DNA from: Frigidibacter albus
GTDB taxonomy: Bacteria > Pseudomonadota > Alphaproteobacteria > Rhodobacterales > Rhodobacteraceae
NCBI RefSeq assembly: GCF_009908165.1
Contig: NZ_JAAAUC010000004.1
Coordinates: 1-64,000, forward strand
Reading direction: 5' to 3'
DNA length: 64,000 nucleotides
The notes under the pieces were generated by a model, which made no database searches, had not been told where the DNA came from, and saw only the letters and a list, made by a program, of their open reading frames with translations. Each line of letters begins with the position of its first letter. The first letter of the stretch is position 1. Below are positions 1-8,372 of this stretch, in pieces. Made by a program: the position numbers and the translations under genes.

Positions 1-544
1 GCAAGTTCGTCGACATCCACCGGTCGCAAGGTTCACCGATCGCCGAAGAGGCCATCGGCCGGATCGCACAGCTCTACGCCATCGAGAAGGAGGCCCGAGG
101 GTCGCCACCGGATGTCCGTGTCGAACTTCGCAAGGCCCATGCGGCTCCGGTCTTCGATGACCTGGAAGTCTGGCTGGCCATGCAGCTCACGACAATATCG
201 GGCAAATCGCCGCTTGCTGCGGCCATCCGCTATGCCCTGACCCGCATGGAACGCCTGCGTCCATACCTCGACAACGGCATCCTGGAACTGGACAACAACG
301 CCGCCGAACGCGGCATGCGCGCCATCGCCCTCGGGCGGAAAAACTACCTCTTTGTCGGCTCCGAGGCGGGCGGCAAGGCCGCCGCCATTGCCTACACCCT
401 GATCGAAACAGCCAAACTCAATGCCGTCGATCCCCAAGCCTGGCTCGCCGACACCCTAGCCCGCATCCCAGACTACAAGATCACAAAGGTCGACGACCTG
501 CTGCCCTGGCGCTGGAACCGATAGCGGTCAGGCCGGACGCTTAC
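1..544 (+). mobile_element. Right end of an IS66-family insertion sequence
   Basis: The transposase tail is followed by a sequence ending ...GGACGCTTAC at 544. IS66 elements have terminal inverted repeats beginning GTAAGCG, so this matches the right terminus. IS66 insertions usually duplicate 8 bp of target. The candidate copy on this side is CATTTAGC (545-552); its partner would lie left of the window. The ankyrin-like reading frame on the other strand is cut at this point. Confidence 0.8.
3..524 (+). CDS. IS66-family transposase, C-terminal part (5' end outside window)
   Basis: The reading frame is already open at the left edge and ends at a TAG, leaving about 173 residues of the transposase C-terminus. 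The stretch LDNNAAERGMRAIALGRKNY followed by FVGSEAGGKAAAIAYTLIET is the hallmark end of the IS66 DDE transposase (TnpC), including the conserved glutamate region of the catalytic triad. IS66 transposases are about 500 residues, so roughly two thirds lies outside the window. The terminal repeat follows 20 bp after the stop. Whether the whole element is intact cannot be judged here. Confidence 0.93.
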   Translation, partial: KFVDIHRSQGSPIAEEAIGRIAQLYAIEKEARGSPPDVRVELRKAHAAPVFDDLEVWLAMQLTTISGKSPLAAAIRYALTRMERLRPYLDNGILELDNNAAERGMRAIALGRKNYLFVGSEAGGKAAAIAYTLIETAKLNAVDPQAWLADTLARIPDYKITKVDDLLPWRWNR

Positions 545-740
545 CATTTAGCAAGCTTCGGCAGGCATGCGCGTCTCCGGCCGCAGCAGCCATATGAAGG
601 AGGGTGCGTCCGCGTTCGTCCACTGCAACACGCGGGGTGTCTTGTGCCAAAGGCGACGGAGGATTGCTCTCAACGCTTGAAATGGCGGGCTCGAAGCGCG
701 CCATGTCCAGACCGAACCCCTCCATCCCTTGAAGCACCAT
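528..740 (-). pseudogene. Ankyrin-repeat protein fragment truncated by IS66
   Basis: This is a short frame of about 70 residues whose C-terminus reads GRTLLHMAAAAGDAHACRSLL, close to the ankyrin repeat consensus (GxTpLHxAaxxGhxxxvxxLL). The frame crosses the IS66 terminal repeat: its last residues (KRPA plus stop) are encoded inside the insertion sequence, so the native 3' end is missing. The best start is the ATG at 740, with AGGAG 11 bp upstream; a GTG at 749 is possible but too close to that ribosome site. Ankyrin proteins normally carry several repeats and only one remains. It may be non-functional; expression is unknown. Confidence 0.45.
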
Positions 741-844
741 GGCGACCACAACTCCTGCGAAAGTTAATGGAACCTAACTGTCTGCAGGTTGCAACCAAAC
801 CTTGACGACTCCTTGGCTTTTTTTGGCCCGACGAAGCAAGTGGC

Positions 845-2368
845 TCAGATAAAATCGAAAATTGGCAACAGCGCCTTCGCGATCTGATGAGCAAGCCAAG
901 GCGGAACGGCATTGCCGACCTGCACATATTGCTGCGTGCGATTGCCCAGGAAAAGGTAGTCATCGGGAAACGTCTGCAATCTTGCCGCCTCACGCACTGT
1001 CAGGCTACGGCATTGCACAGGGTCGCTATGAATGAAGTAGTGGCCATCCTTGGAGATATGGCTCGTGATGGTCGTGCTTGGCTGGCCGGCAAGCTGAACG
1101 CGGAAACGGTCGTTGAATTTCCCTGTCGTCCAGCTTTTATGATCCGGTGCCAGCGCGAGCGGGTAGTCCTTTGCGCGAGGGCTGGCCCCTTCAATCCTAG
1201 CGTAACAGGTCGCGAACAGGTAACGCGCCAGGTCGGACGGCATGTGTCCGCGGGTGTCGTGCAGCGTCAGGACACCTTGGGGCCTGCCCGCCAGCCACGC
1301 GGCAAGCTCTTGCGGAAGCCTGTTGGTGCCGGACGCCAGTCTGGTTGAGGCCCTGCCCTGTGCCGCCAATGAACCCACTTCACCTCGGACATCGGCAAGA
1401 AGGGCGCGGAAGGCACCTGGCCGCGTGGTGTTCGCTTCTTCCAGGCACTCCTCCACAGTTTCGATCGCCGCGAACATGGCAGCCATCCACGCGTCTGTGC
1501 TGTCTCCACGGCTCAGCCCGCTCCGCAGCTGCGGAAGATGTCCGATGGTCTGTTCCACCGTCACGACCTCGCGGGCGCGATCAAGCCGCGGTGCAATTTC
1601 CGGCGGCAGTCTGGCGGCAATATCGGCACGTATGCCAACGATGATCACACGATGCCTCGCTTGTGGAACGCCGTGCTCTTCGGTCCTCACCAGGAAATCC
1701 GCCGGTCGGGGCTCGTCGGCAAGGCGCCGGTCCGCAGACAGCGCGAACAGGCGGTAACCGTCTCCAGCCGCCATTAGATCCTTCATCACCGTCGAGAAGA
1801 TTGCCCGCCCCTCCACCGAAGAGGAGAGTATTCCCTTCACGTTTTCCATGACAAACGCTGCCGGCTTGAGGCGACCAAGGACGCGCACGTATTCCTCATA
1901 GAGAAAGTTACGGTGGTCCAGCAGGGCATCGTAATCCGCAATACCAGCGTTTCGGGACCGTCCCGCCAGTGAGTATGCCTGACACGGCGGCCCGCCGATC
2001 AGAAGGGTCTTCCGCTGACCTGATGCCTCTATACCCCGGATCCGCGCTTCCAGAAGCGCCGCCGCGGCTTCGGTGCCCAGCTCGACGCAGCAAGCCTCAT
2101 GGTCGGCCGCGGCCCATGCCGATGGATAGAGCTTGGCCCAGTCGGGTTGCCTGCCTCCTTCGCGGAGCCAGTTCAGATATGCCGGCGGAAGGGCCGGAAA
2201 CTGCCTGAGAAAGGCGCGCAGGCGCAGGGTCGCGTGTGCCGAGGCTTCCTTCTCGACCGATACCTCCAGCCTGTAGGCGGCGTCATCGCCAACCCGGACA
2301 GATGCGAATCCTTCTCCAAGGCCACCCGGACCCGAAAAGAGATCGACTATGCTGACCGGACTTGCCAT
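845..2368 (-). CDS. DNA (cytosine-5-)-methyltransferase
   Basis: This 507-residue enzyme transfers a methyl group from S-adenosylmethionine to C5 of cytosine in a short DNA target. The C5-methyltransferase motifs appear in order: I (DLFSGPGGLGEGF, AdoMet binding), IV (GGPPCQAYS with the catalytic Cys), VI (ENVKGIL), VIII (QARHRVIIVG), IX (RSLTVREAARLQTFPDDY) and X (YVQVGNAVPP). The variable target-recognition region lies between VIII and IX. It is divergent from a Vsr endonuclease gene, the usual partner of Dcm-type enzymes. No restriction endonuclease is visible beside it, so it may be solitary or the remnant of a restriction-modification system. The target sequence cannot be read from the protein. 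Confidence 0.95.
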   Translation of the reverse strand: MASPVSIVDLFSGPGGLGEGFASVRVGDDAAYRLEVSVEKEASAHATLRLRAFLRQFPALPPAYLNWLREGGRQPDWAKLYPSAWAAADHEACCVELGTEAAAALLEARIRGIEASGQRKTLLIGGPPCQAYSLAGRSRNAGIADYDALLDHRNFLYEEYVRVLGRLKPAAFVMENVKGILSSSVEGRAIFSTVMKDLMAAGDGYRLFALSADRRLADEPRPADFLVRTEEHGVPQARHRVIIVGIRADIAARLPPEIAPRLDRAREVVTVEQTIGHLPQLRSGLSRGDSTDAWMAAMFAAIETVEECLEEANTTRPGAFRALLADVRGEVGSLAAQGRASTRLASGTNRLPQELAAWLAGRPQGVLTLHDTRGHMPSDLARYLFATCYARIEGASPRAKDYPLALAPDHKSWTTGKFNDRFRVQLAGQPSTTITSHISKDGHYFIHSDPVQCRSLTVREAARLQTFPDDYLFLGNRTQQYVQVGNAVPPWLAHQIAKALLPIFDFI

Positions 2369-2433
2369 TGCGGAACTCGTTGTGAATGCTCGGGTTGTCT
2401 TGTCCCAGGTCCGCGGGTGGAGCGCAAGCGAAG

Positions 2434-2892
2434 ATGGTCGACATCGTCACCCCGGATGTTCGATCCCGCATGATGGCCGCCATAGGCGGCACGAACACTC
2501 GGCCTGAAATCGCGCTTCGAAAAACGTTGCATGCCCGCGGCGTCAGATTTCGGCTGCACCGGAAGGATCTGCCAGGATCGCCCGATCTCGTCTTTCCGCG
2601 CTACCGCGCTGTGGCCTTCGTCCATGGCTGCTTCTGGCATCGCCACCTCGGATGCCGATATGCTACGACGCCATCCACGCGGCCCGAGTTCTGGCAGGCG
2701 AAATTTGACGCCAACGTCGCGCGGGACTACCGGGCCATCGAGGATCTCGGCAGGATGGGCTGGCGCGTCGCCATAGTTTGGGAGTGTGCGATCAGGAGCA
2801 GGCTACCCGAGATCGCGCGCGACCTTGTAGCTTGGCTCGCCGCCGAGTCCGAGCCTGGGCACCCCGATACGATTGATCTCGGCCAAGGTTGA
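2434..2892 (+). CDS. vsr: Very short patch repair (Vsr) DNA mismatch endonuclease
   Basis: The predicted protein of 152 residues nicks the T strand of T:G mismatches that arise when 5-methylcytosine deaminates, starting short-patch repair. Family motifs are present: DVRSRMMAAIGGTNTRPE near the N-terminus, LPGSPDLVFP with the catalytic Asp, FVHGCFWHRHLGC with Cys/His residues of the zinc site, and the closing RMGWRVAIVWECAI. The ATG at 2434 is chosen because MVDIVTPDVRSRM matches family N-termini; the frame is open back to 2386. Paired head-to-head with the cytosine methyltransferase whose mutagenic by-product it repairs, within a mobile-element island. Confidence 0.93.
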   Translation: MVDIVTPDVRSRMMAAIGGTNTRPEIALRKTLHARGVRFRLHRKDLPGSPDLVFPRYRAVAFVHGCFWHRHLGCRYATTPSTRPEFWQAKFDANVARDYRAIEDLGRMGWRVAIVWECAIRSRLPEIARDLVAWLAAESEPGHPDTIDLGQG

Positions 2893-2913
2893 CGGGCCCG
2901 ATATTTCGCCGAT

Positions 2914-3246
2914 TGGCTCTGTTTCACAAATCCTGTGAGGGATTTATCTCGTGAATCCAGTGTGGTAGCTGGGATGCTTGAGCAGACACATACCCGAGCA
3001 ACAAGACCAGGAACTGGCCGGCCCACAATGATGCGCTAAAGCGCCTTGGCTCGCTGACGATCTGGTTCGACCTAGGATGAACTGGGAAGCCGCGCCTACA
3101 GGCGGGCGTGGCTGACAGCAGACCTACAGTGACACCGCCATCCAGACGCGTCTGACGATGAAGGTTCTGTTCGGCTTGCCGCTCCGGCAAACGACCGGTT
3201 TTGTCGAGAGCCTGCTGCGGCTGGTCGGTCTCGACTGGTCGGTGCC
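2914..3246 (+). pseudogene. IS5-family transposase remnant (5' half, frameshifted)
   Basis: A left-terminal-repeat-like GGCTCTGTTTCACAAATC (from about 2914) is followed by broken frames that together read like the start of an IS5-group transposase: RNWPAHNDALKRLGSLTIWF, then NWEAAPTG, then YSDTAIQTRLTMKVLFGLPL and RQTTGFVESLLRLVGLDWSV. At least two frameshifts and an in-frame TGA interrupt it. The homology stops abruptly near 3246, where IS3-type sequence begins. It is non-functional. Confidence 0.8.
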
Positions 3247-3570
3247 CGTGGCTATCAAAAGACGATCCGCGTCGATCAGGGCACCGAGTTCGTCTCGCGC
3301 GACGTTGACCTCTGGGCGTATCAGCGCGGCGTTGTTCTCGACTTCTCGCGCCCGGGCAAGCCGACCGACAACGCCTCCATTGAAGCGTTCAATGGCAGGT
3401 TCCGGGCCGAATGCCTGAACCAGCACTGGTTCCTGACGCTTGCGGATGCAGCGGAAAAGTTGGAGGCTTGGCGTAGATACTACAACGAGGAACGGCCACA
3501 CGGCGCGATCGGCAACAAGGTCCCGATCATGCTGACGAAATCAGGGGGCGCCACCAGCCCGTCACCCTGA
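3247..3570 (+). pseudogene. IS3-family transposase OrfB remnant (3' part)
   Basis: An open frame of about 108 codons carries the C-terminal integrase signature of IS3-family OrfB: TIRVDQGTEF (second catalytic Asp region), then RPGKPTDNASIEAFNGRFR and AECLNQHWF, and the ending YYNEERPHGAIGN with the catalytic Glu region just before. The 5' part of the transposase is missing and replaced by IS5-type sequence at about 3246. The fragment therefore has no start of its own and should be inactive. Confidence 0.85.
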
Positions 3571-3623
3571 GCGGAAGCAGGAAAAATCTGCCTTCGGGCG
3601 GTCCAAGGTTGGGGGGCGGATCA
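3247..3623 (+). mobile_element. IS3-family element, right half
   Basis: The OrfB tail is followed by GGTCCAAGGTTGGGGGGCGG ending in ATCA at about 3623. Read from the other strand this begins TGATCCGCCCCCC, typical of an IS3-type terminal repeat. No left half exists in the window. The boundary is placed from the repeat and not from a target duplication. Confidence 0.6.
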
Positions 3624-3707
3624 GTTGCTCAACTAATCTTGAACCCACAGGATCGACCGCTTTGTCGACCCGGTAGTTACACCCCCGGACAAGACAGGAG
3701 TTTTCCA

Positions 3708-4079
3708 ATGAACACTCGAGCAACCCTCGCCCTCGGCATTGCGACCGCCCTCGCCGCTTCCGCCGCCATGGCTCATCATGGCTGGTCCTGGGCCGAGACC
3801 GAACTGAGCGAACTGTCAGGAACCGTTGCATCCGCCTCTATGGCCCCTCCGCACCCCTCTCTTGAGGTTACCGCCGAAGATGGCGCCCTCTGGCAGGTCG
3901 ACCTTGGCAATCCGGGCCAGACCGAGCGCTCGGGTTTCACCGGGGCCGAGGAGGGCGCGTCGATTATCGTCTTGGGCAACCGGTCGCTGGACGAGAGCGA
4001 AATGCTGATAAAGGCGGTGCGGATCACAGTCGATGGCACCGACTATGTGATGTATCCCGACCGGCTCGGCGGGAACTGA
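3708..4079 (+). CDS. Secreted DUF6152-family protein
   Basis: The 123-residue product has an N-terminal signal peptide (MNTRATLALGIATALAASAA) followed by a mature domain starting HHGWSW and ending YVMYPDRLGG, as in the DUF6152 family of small periplasmic proteins of unknown function. The ATG at 3708 has AGGAG seven bases upstream; the frame is open further back but lacks a ribosome site there. The next gene starts directly after its stop, so the two are probably co-transcribed. The His-rich start of the mature protein might bind metal, but that is a guess. It is the first intact gene after the insertion-sequence scar. Confidence 0.75.
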   Translation: MNTRATLALGIATALAASAAMAHHGWSWAETELSELSGTVASASMAPPHPSLEVTAEDGALWQVDLGNPGQTERSGFTGAEEGASIIVLGNRSLDESEMLIKAVRITVDGTDYVMYPDRLGGN

Positions 4080-4541
4080 GTGCTGGAGTTGATCTCGGGC
4101 TGGCAGGGCGCGGAGTGGCTACGTGGTTCCGGCACGGCCTATCTGCTGGTAAACGCCGCGCATATTCTCGGGATCGGCCTGCTGCTGGGTGCCATCCTGC
4201 CTCTCGATCTGCGTCTTGCCGGGTTTGGTTCGACGCGGCTCGAGGTGATAGGTCCGTTTCTGGTGCGGGCAGCAGGCGTTGGCCTGGCTCTGGCGCTGCC
4301 GACCGGGCTCTGGCTTTTCAGCGTCGATCCTGGCTCGTATCTCGGCAATCGAGCATTTCTGATCAAGGCTGCCCTCATCGCTCTCGGACTGGCCAACATC
4401 GTCATCATGCACTCGGACAAAGGCTTCCGCGTTGCGATGGGCGGGGGCGCTGTCAGCGGGGTTGTGCGGCTGATGGCCGCTCTGTCGGCGCTGGTGTGGG
4501 TTTCAGTTCTGATCGCCGGGCGCTGGATCGGATTCCTTTAG
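4080..4541 (+). CDS. Small inner-membrane protein, four predicted helices
   Basis: The 153-residue protein begins with GTG immediately after the stop of the DUF6152 gene. It has about four hydrophobic segments (around residues 20-45, 60-80, 90-110 and 125-150) with few charged residues. The pattern resembles small DUF6644/DUF2214-type membrane proteins, which often accompany DUF6152-like secreted proteins, but I cannot assign the family firmly and no catalytic motif is seen. The zero-gap arrangement suggests the secreted protein and this membrane protein work together. Confidence 0.65.
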   Translation: MLELISGWQGAEWLRGSGTAYLLVNAAHILGIGLLLGAILPLDLRLAGFGSTRLEVIGPFLVRAAGVGLALALPTGLWLFSVDPGSYLGNRAFLIKAALIALGLANIVIMHSDKGFRVAMGGGAVSGVVRLMAALSALVWVSVLIAGRWIGFL

Positions 4542-4621
4542 GTGAATAGAAGTCTCTGCCAAATTGTAGTTCCGTCTTCGGCCCCGGAAAGCCGCTTCGT
4601 TCGACGCGCCAGGCCATCACC

Positions 4622-4648
4622 ATTGTGTCCACAATCGATGGTGGACAC
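4622..4648. terminator. Palindrome between convergent genes (possible bidirectional terminator or operator)
   Basis: GTGTCCAC (4625-4632) and GTGGACAC (4641-4648) form a perfect 8-bp stem with an 8-base loop. The left arm is also the core of a 14-bp palindrome ATTGTGTCCACAAT (4622-4635). It lies between the 3' ends of two convergent genes, which fits a terminator. There is no T-run, and the inner palindrome resembles GntR-type operators. Confidence 0.35.
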
Positions 4649-4693
4649 TATCCGGCTCTCTTACCCCGCAGCAGTGCGGTTGCCCCGCCGACG

Positions 4694-7111
4694 TCAGGCC
4701 CGCGCCCGTGCCGAGGCGGGGTCGTAGAGGCTTTCCGCGATCACTTCGGCCTTGTGCGGGGTGCCGAGGATCGTCAAGTCGAACACTGCACCCGGGGCGG
4801 TGCCGCTTGGCAAGAGCGCAATCCCCAGATCGCAGCCGCAGGTGTAACTGTAGCTGCCCGAGAGGATGCGGCCGACGGGCTCACCATTGGCCAGCAGCGT
4901 CTCGCCGCCGATCAGGCTGGCCCCATCGGTCACGATTTTCACCGTGACGGAGCGCTGCTCTGGCGCCTTCAGCGCCGCCTTGCCGCGGAAGTCCTTGCCC
5001 ATGTCGAGGAACCGCTCGAGGCTGCTTTCCAGGGCAGTCAGTTCGCCGTTCATGTCGCGGAACATCGCGCGATAGGATTTCTCCAGCCGCAGGCTTTCGA
5101 GCGCCATGGAGCCTACGGGTCTCAGGCCAAGCGGCTCTCCAGCGGCGAAGATCTGCGCGATCAATCCACGCTGGTATTCGATCGGGCAGTAGATCTCCCA
5201 GCCCAGTTCGCCGGAGTAGTTGATCCGCAGCATCCGGACATCCGATGCGAAGCCGAGATTGACGGTCTGCACCCCGAACCAGGGAAAGTCCTTGGCTTCA
5301 AGCGAGGTTTCCGTCAGCCCCTGCAGCAGCTCCCGCGCTCTCGGCCCCACCACCGTCATCCCCGCCCGCTCGGCCGAGGCGTTGCGGAGGGTGACATTGT
5401 CCGGCTTCAGGCGCGACAGCTCGTCGAAATAGATCCGCTCGGCAGAGGGCGTGCCGATAAGGTAGAAGTGATCCTCGGACAGGCGAGAGACAGTGAACTC
5501 CGCCACCACCGTCCCCTTCAGGGACAAAAGATGCGAGAGGTTGGCGCGCCCCACTTTCGGCAGGCGATTGGCAAGGATCGCATCCAGCCACGCCGCCGCG
5601 CCGGGGCCATCGACCTCGAATTTTGACATGAAGGTCATTTCCACAAGACCCACCGCCTCGCGCACGGCCTTGACCTCTTGCCCCACGTAAACGCCCTTCG
5701 GAGTCCAGCGCCAGCCGGATTGGTTGACCTGCGGCGCACCATCTGGGGCGAACCAGTTGGGATGCTCCCATCCATTCAACACGCCCCAGACCGCGCCTTT
5801 TCGGTCAAGAAAATCATAGGAAGGTGCGGTTTTACCGGGCCGCCCCGCCTCGCGCTCTTCGCCGGGATAGTGCTGCATCCCATGTGTGCCCCAGCTTTCG
5901 ATGATCTTGGGTTTCAGCCAGGTCTTGTTGGCGTAGTCGCCAAACCGGCGCGGATCCAGGGTCGAGGTGTCAAGGTCGTTTCCTCCCTCGACGATCTGTT
6001 CGGACAGGTAGTGCCCGATGGCCGCCCCCCAGAGGATTCCGCCGGGAACGCCTTCGGCCAGCCACAGGTTCGGGGCGCCGCCCCAAGCCTTGCCCACAAG
6101 CGGAAGCTCATCCGGTGTCATCTGGAAGGGACCGCGCACATTGGCCTTGATGCCGACCTCGCCCAAGGTGGGAACGGATTTCATCGCCGCTTCCCAGTTC
6201 CATGCGACGGCGTCGAAATCTTCCTCCACAAGGTCGGCGCCAAACCACGAAGGCACCCCGTTCTCCGCGAAAAGATGCAGCTTTTCCGGGCGCTCATAGG
6301 GGCCGAACATCAGCCCGTCGCCTTCCTCGCGCAGATACCCTTCAAAGGCCTCGTCGCGCAGGATCGGCATTTCAGGCAAGCCCGCGGCCTTGCGGGCGCG
6401 GATCGCGGGGACGGCTTCGGTGATCCAGTATTGGTGCAGGATCGGGATGCAGGGAAGGTCCAGCCCGAACATCGCCCCGGTCTGCCGCGCGTAATTGCCC
6501 GTCGCACTGATCACGTGCTCCGCCGTGATCACCCCCTTGGTCGTGGTGATCTCCCACTCGCCCGAAGGGGTGCGGGCGACCGACAGGACCTCGGTCTCTT
6601 GGTGAATCTTAGCGCCAAGGTCGCGGGCCGCCTTTGCCATGGCCATGGTCACATCGGCGGGCGCTATATGGCCGTCATCGGGGTGATACAACGCCCCGCG
6701 CATCTCTTCGTCGTGGCGCAACAGCGGCCACAGCTCATGGACCCCGGCCTTGTCCAGCCATTCGGCCCGGATGCCCTGCGTCTGGAACGTATCAAGGTAG
6801 CTCTGGAATTCGTCCACCCGGTCCCGGGATTTCGCAATCCGCAGCTGACCGCATTTGTGCCAGCCGACAGGCATGCCCGAGATGGCCTCCAGCCCCTCAT
6901 AAATCTCGATCGATTTCTGGATCATCAGCCCGATGGGGCGCGAGCGCGCATAGGACGGGATCAGCCCCGCCGCGTGCCAGGTGGAGCCCGCGGTCAGCCG
7001 GGTGCGCTCCAGCATAACCGCGTCCGACCAGCCCCGCCGCGCCAGGCCCAAAAGGATTCCCGCCCCGACGCAGCCGCCGCCGATCACCACAGCCCTTGCA
7101 TGTGCCTGCAT
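4694..7111 (-). CDS. Dimethylglycine/sarcosine dehydrogenase-like FAD oxidoreductase with GcvT domain
   Basis: The 805-residue protein has two modules. The N-terminal DAO-type FAD domain has the dinucleotide motif VIGGGCVGAGI near residue 10 and STWHAAGL, whose His is the usual covalent FAD site in this family. The C-terminal half (from about residue 420) matches the folate-binding aminomethyltransferase (GcvT) domain. Family members oxidatively demethylate N-methylglycines and pass the one-carbon unit to tetrahydrofolate. The exact substrate (dimethylglycine, sarcosine or another N-methyl amine) is not determined. ATG at 7111 follows a GGGGCAGG ribosome site; a GTG sits one codon upstream. 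A LysR gene lies 94 bp upstream on the same strand. Confidence 0.88.
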   Translation of the reverse strand: MQAHARAVVIGGGCVGAGILLGLARRGWSDAVMLERTRLTAGSTWHAAGLIPSYARSRPIGLMIQKSIEIYEGLEAISGMPVGWHKCGQLRIAKSRDRVDEFQSYLDTFQTQGIRAEWLDKAGVHELWPLLRHDEEMRGALYHPDDGHIAPADVTMAMAKAARDLGAKIHQETEVLSVARTPSGEWEITTTKGVITAEHVISATGNYARQTGAMFGLDLPCIPILHQYWITEAVPAIRARKAAGLPEMPILRDEAFEGYLREEGDGLMFGPYERPEKLHLFAENGVPSWFGADLVEEDFDAVAWNWEAAMKSVPTLGEVGIKANVRGPFQMTPDELPLVGKAWGGAPNLWLAEGVPGGILWGAAIGHYLSEQIVEGGNDLDTSTLDPRRFGDYANKTWLKPKIIESWGTHGMQHYPGEEREAGRPGKTAPSYDFLDRKGAVWGVLNGWEHPNWFAPDGAPQVNQSGWRWTPKGVYVGQEVKAVREAVGLVEMTFMSKFEVDGPGAAAWLDAILANRLPKVGRANLSHLLSLKGTVVAEFTVSRLSEDHFYLIGTPSAERIYFDELSRLKPDNVTLRNASAERAGMTVVGPRARELLQGLTETSLEAKDFPWFGVQTVNLGFASDVRMLRINYSGELGWEIYCPIEYQRGLIAQIFAAGEPLGLRPVGSMALESLRLEKSYRAMFRDMNGELTALESSLERFLDMGKDFRGKAALKAPEQRSVTVKIVTDGASLIGGETLLANGEPVGRILSGSYSYTCGCDLGIALLPSGTAPGAVFDLTILGTPHKAEVIAESLYDPASARARA

Positions 7112-7205
7112 CACCTGCCCCTTTTCAAACCGGCACCATGCCTTTTGCAGGACCCAGCCTAACCCGCGCCCAAGTCTCGGGGGACGGTAGAAAATCTGCC
7201 TGCCA

Positions 7206-8159
7206 TCATGAATTCATGTTATCTTGTGGGAGGAATATCCCCGGATGTGCGGCGCAGTCCTGACCCATCCGCCGCAGCACCCACCGAAGGAAGGCTTCCG
7301 CCGCTGGCGACGGGGACCTGCGGCGTGAGGTGACCAGCCAGACCGAATTTCCCGTAGCGAGCCGCCGCGACCCGACCTGTTGCAGGTTGCCCGCCAGCAC
7401 CTGGTCCAGCACCAGATGCGACCATCCAAGCGCCACACCGTGCCCGAGGCTGGCCGCACCCAAAGAGCCCAGGGCATCCGAGAAAACCACGGCCTCTTCC
7501 ACCCTCCCGCCGAGGCCTCCGCTCGCCGACAGCCAGTCGCGCCACCCAAAGCGGACCCGGTGTCTCTCGCGGAAATGCAAGAGCCGGGCGCGGCCGAGAT
7601 CGCCGATCTGGCCCCCGGTCTTGGCAATGAAGCCCGGGTGGGCCACGGGAAAAATCACCTCGGGCACAAGCTCTTGCGCGTTCAGGTCAGGCCAGTTGCC
7701 ATGACCAAGGCGCGCAGAGACCTCGATACCCTCGGCATATAGGTCGATGTCGTCATGGCTGCTTTCCAGGATGGCAAGGTCAACGCCGGGGTGGGTTTCG
7801 GTGAAATCGGACAGTCGGGGCAAGAGCCAGAGTTGCAGAAACGAGGCGGAGAACGAGACCCGAACCGTGTCCCGTCGCTCCCCTTGGCGCATGGCCAGGA
7901 TCGAGGAATTCAGCAAATCGAAGCTGCGCTCGACATCGGCGAAAAGCCGTTTGCCCTCGGCGGTCAGTTCCAAAGGCCGCGTGTCGCGGTGAAAGAGCTT
8001 GAAACCGAGCGAGGCTTCAAACTGCCGGATCATCTTTGAAACGGCGGGCTGGGAAACGTTCAACTCGTCCGCGGCGGCGGTGAAGCTTCGTCGCCGGGCA
8101 GCGGCCTCGAAAGTGAAAAGAGCATTGGCTGAAGGGATATGGGTGCGCAGGGGGTGCAT
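7206..8159 (-). CDS. LysR-family transcriptional regulator (GcvA-like)
   Basis: The 317-residue protein has an N-terminal winged helix-turn-helix: FEAAARRRSFTAAADELNVS then QPAVSKMIRQFEASLG. The effector-binding domain starts at about residue 95. The sequence resembles GcvA-type regulators of glycine/one-carbon genes, which suits its place 94 bp upstream of the demethylating oxidoreductase on the same strand. It may regulate that gene and itself. It is separated by about 210 bp from the end of the large operon upstream, and that gap shows no clear gene. Confidence 0.87.
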   Translation of the reverse strand: MHPLRTHIPSANALFTFEAAARRRSFTAAADELNVSQPAVSKMIRQFEASLGFKLFHRDTRPLELTAEGKRLFADVERSFDLLNSSILAMRQGERRDTVRVSFSASFLQLWLLPRLSDFTETHPGVDLAILESSHDDIDLYAEGIEVSARLGHGNWPDLNAQELVPEVIFPVAHPGFIAKTGGQIGDLGRARLLHFRERHRVRFGWRDWLSASGGLGGRVEEAVVFSDALGSLGAASLGHGVALGWSHLVLDQVLAGNLQQVGSRRLATGNSVWLVTSRRRSPSPAAEAFLRWVLRRMGQDCAAHPGIFLPQDNMNS

Positions 8160-8372
8160 GAGGTGAGGCTATGATGGGCGGGGCCGATCGGCAAGCTGCA
8201 AGCTGCGTGCAATCGGTGGTCCAGAACAGAAGCGGCAGGTGCGGGCGAGTCTGGAGATCGAGCGAGACGGAAGCATCAACCACGCCGGATATCAGGTCTT
8301 CAGCACCTGGGCATCAAGCGGCCTGCGCGGGTCCGCCGCCGGTGGTTCGCGTGCAAGACAGCCAGGAATGCC

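Noticed and set aside
5678-7162. A 494-codon plus-strand frame
   Set aside because: Antisense of the dimethylglycine-dehydrogenase-like gene, whose two domains are clear.
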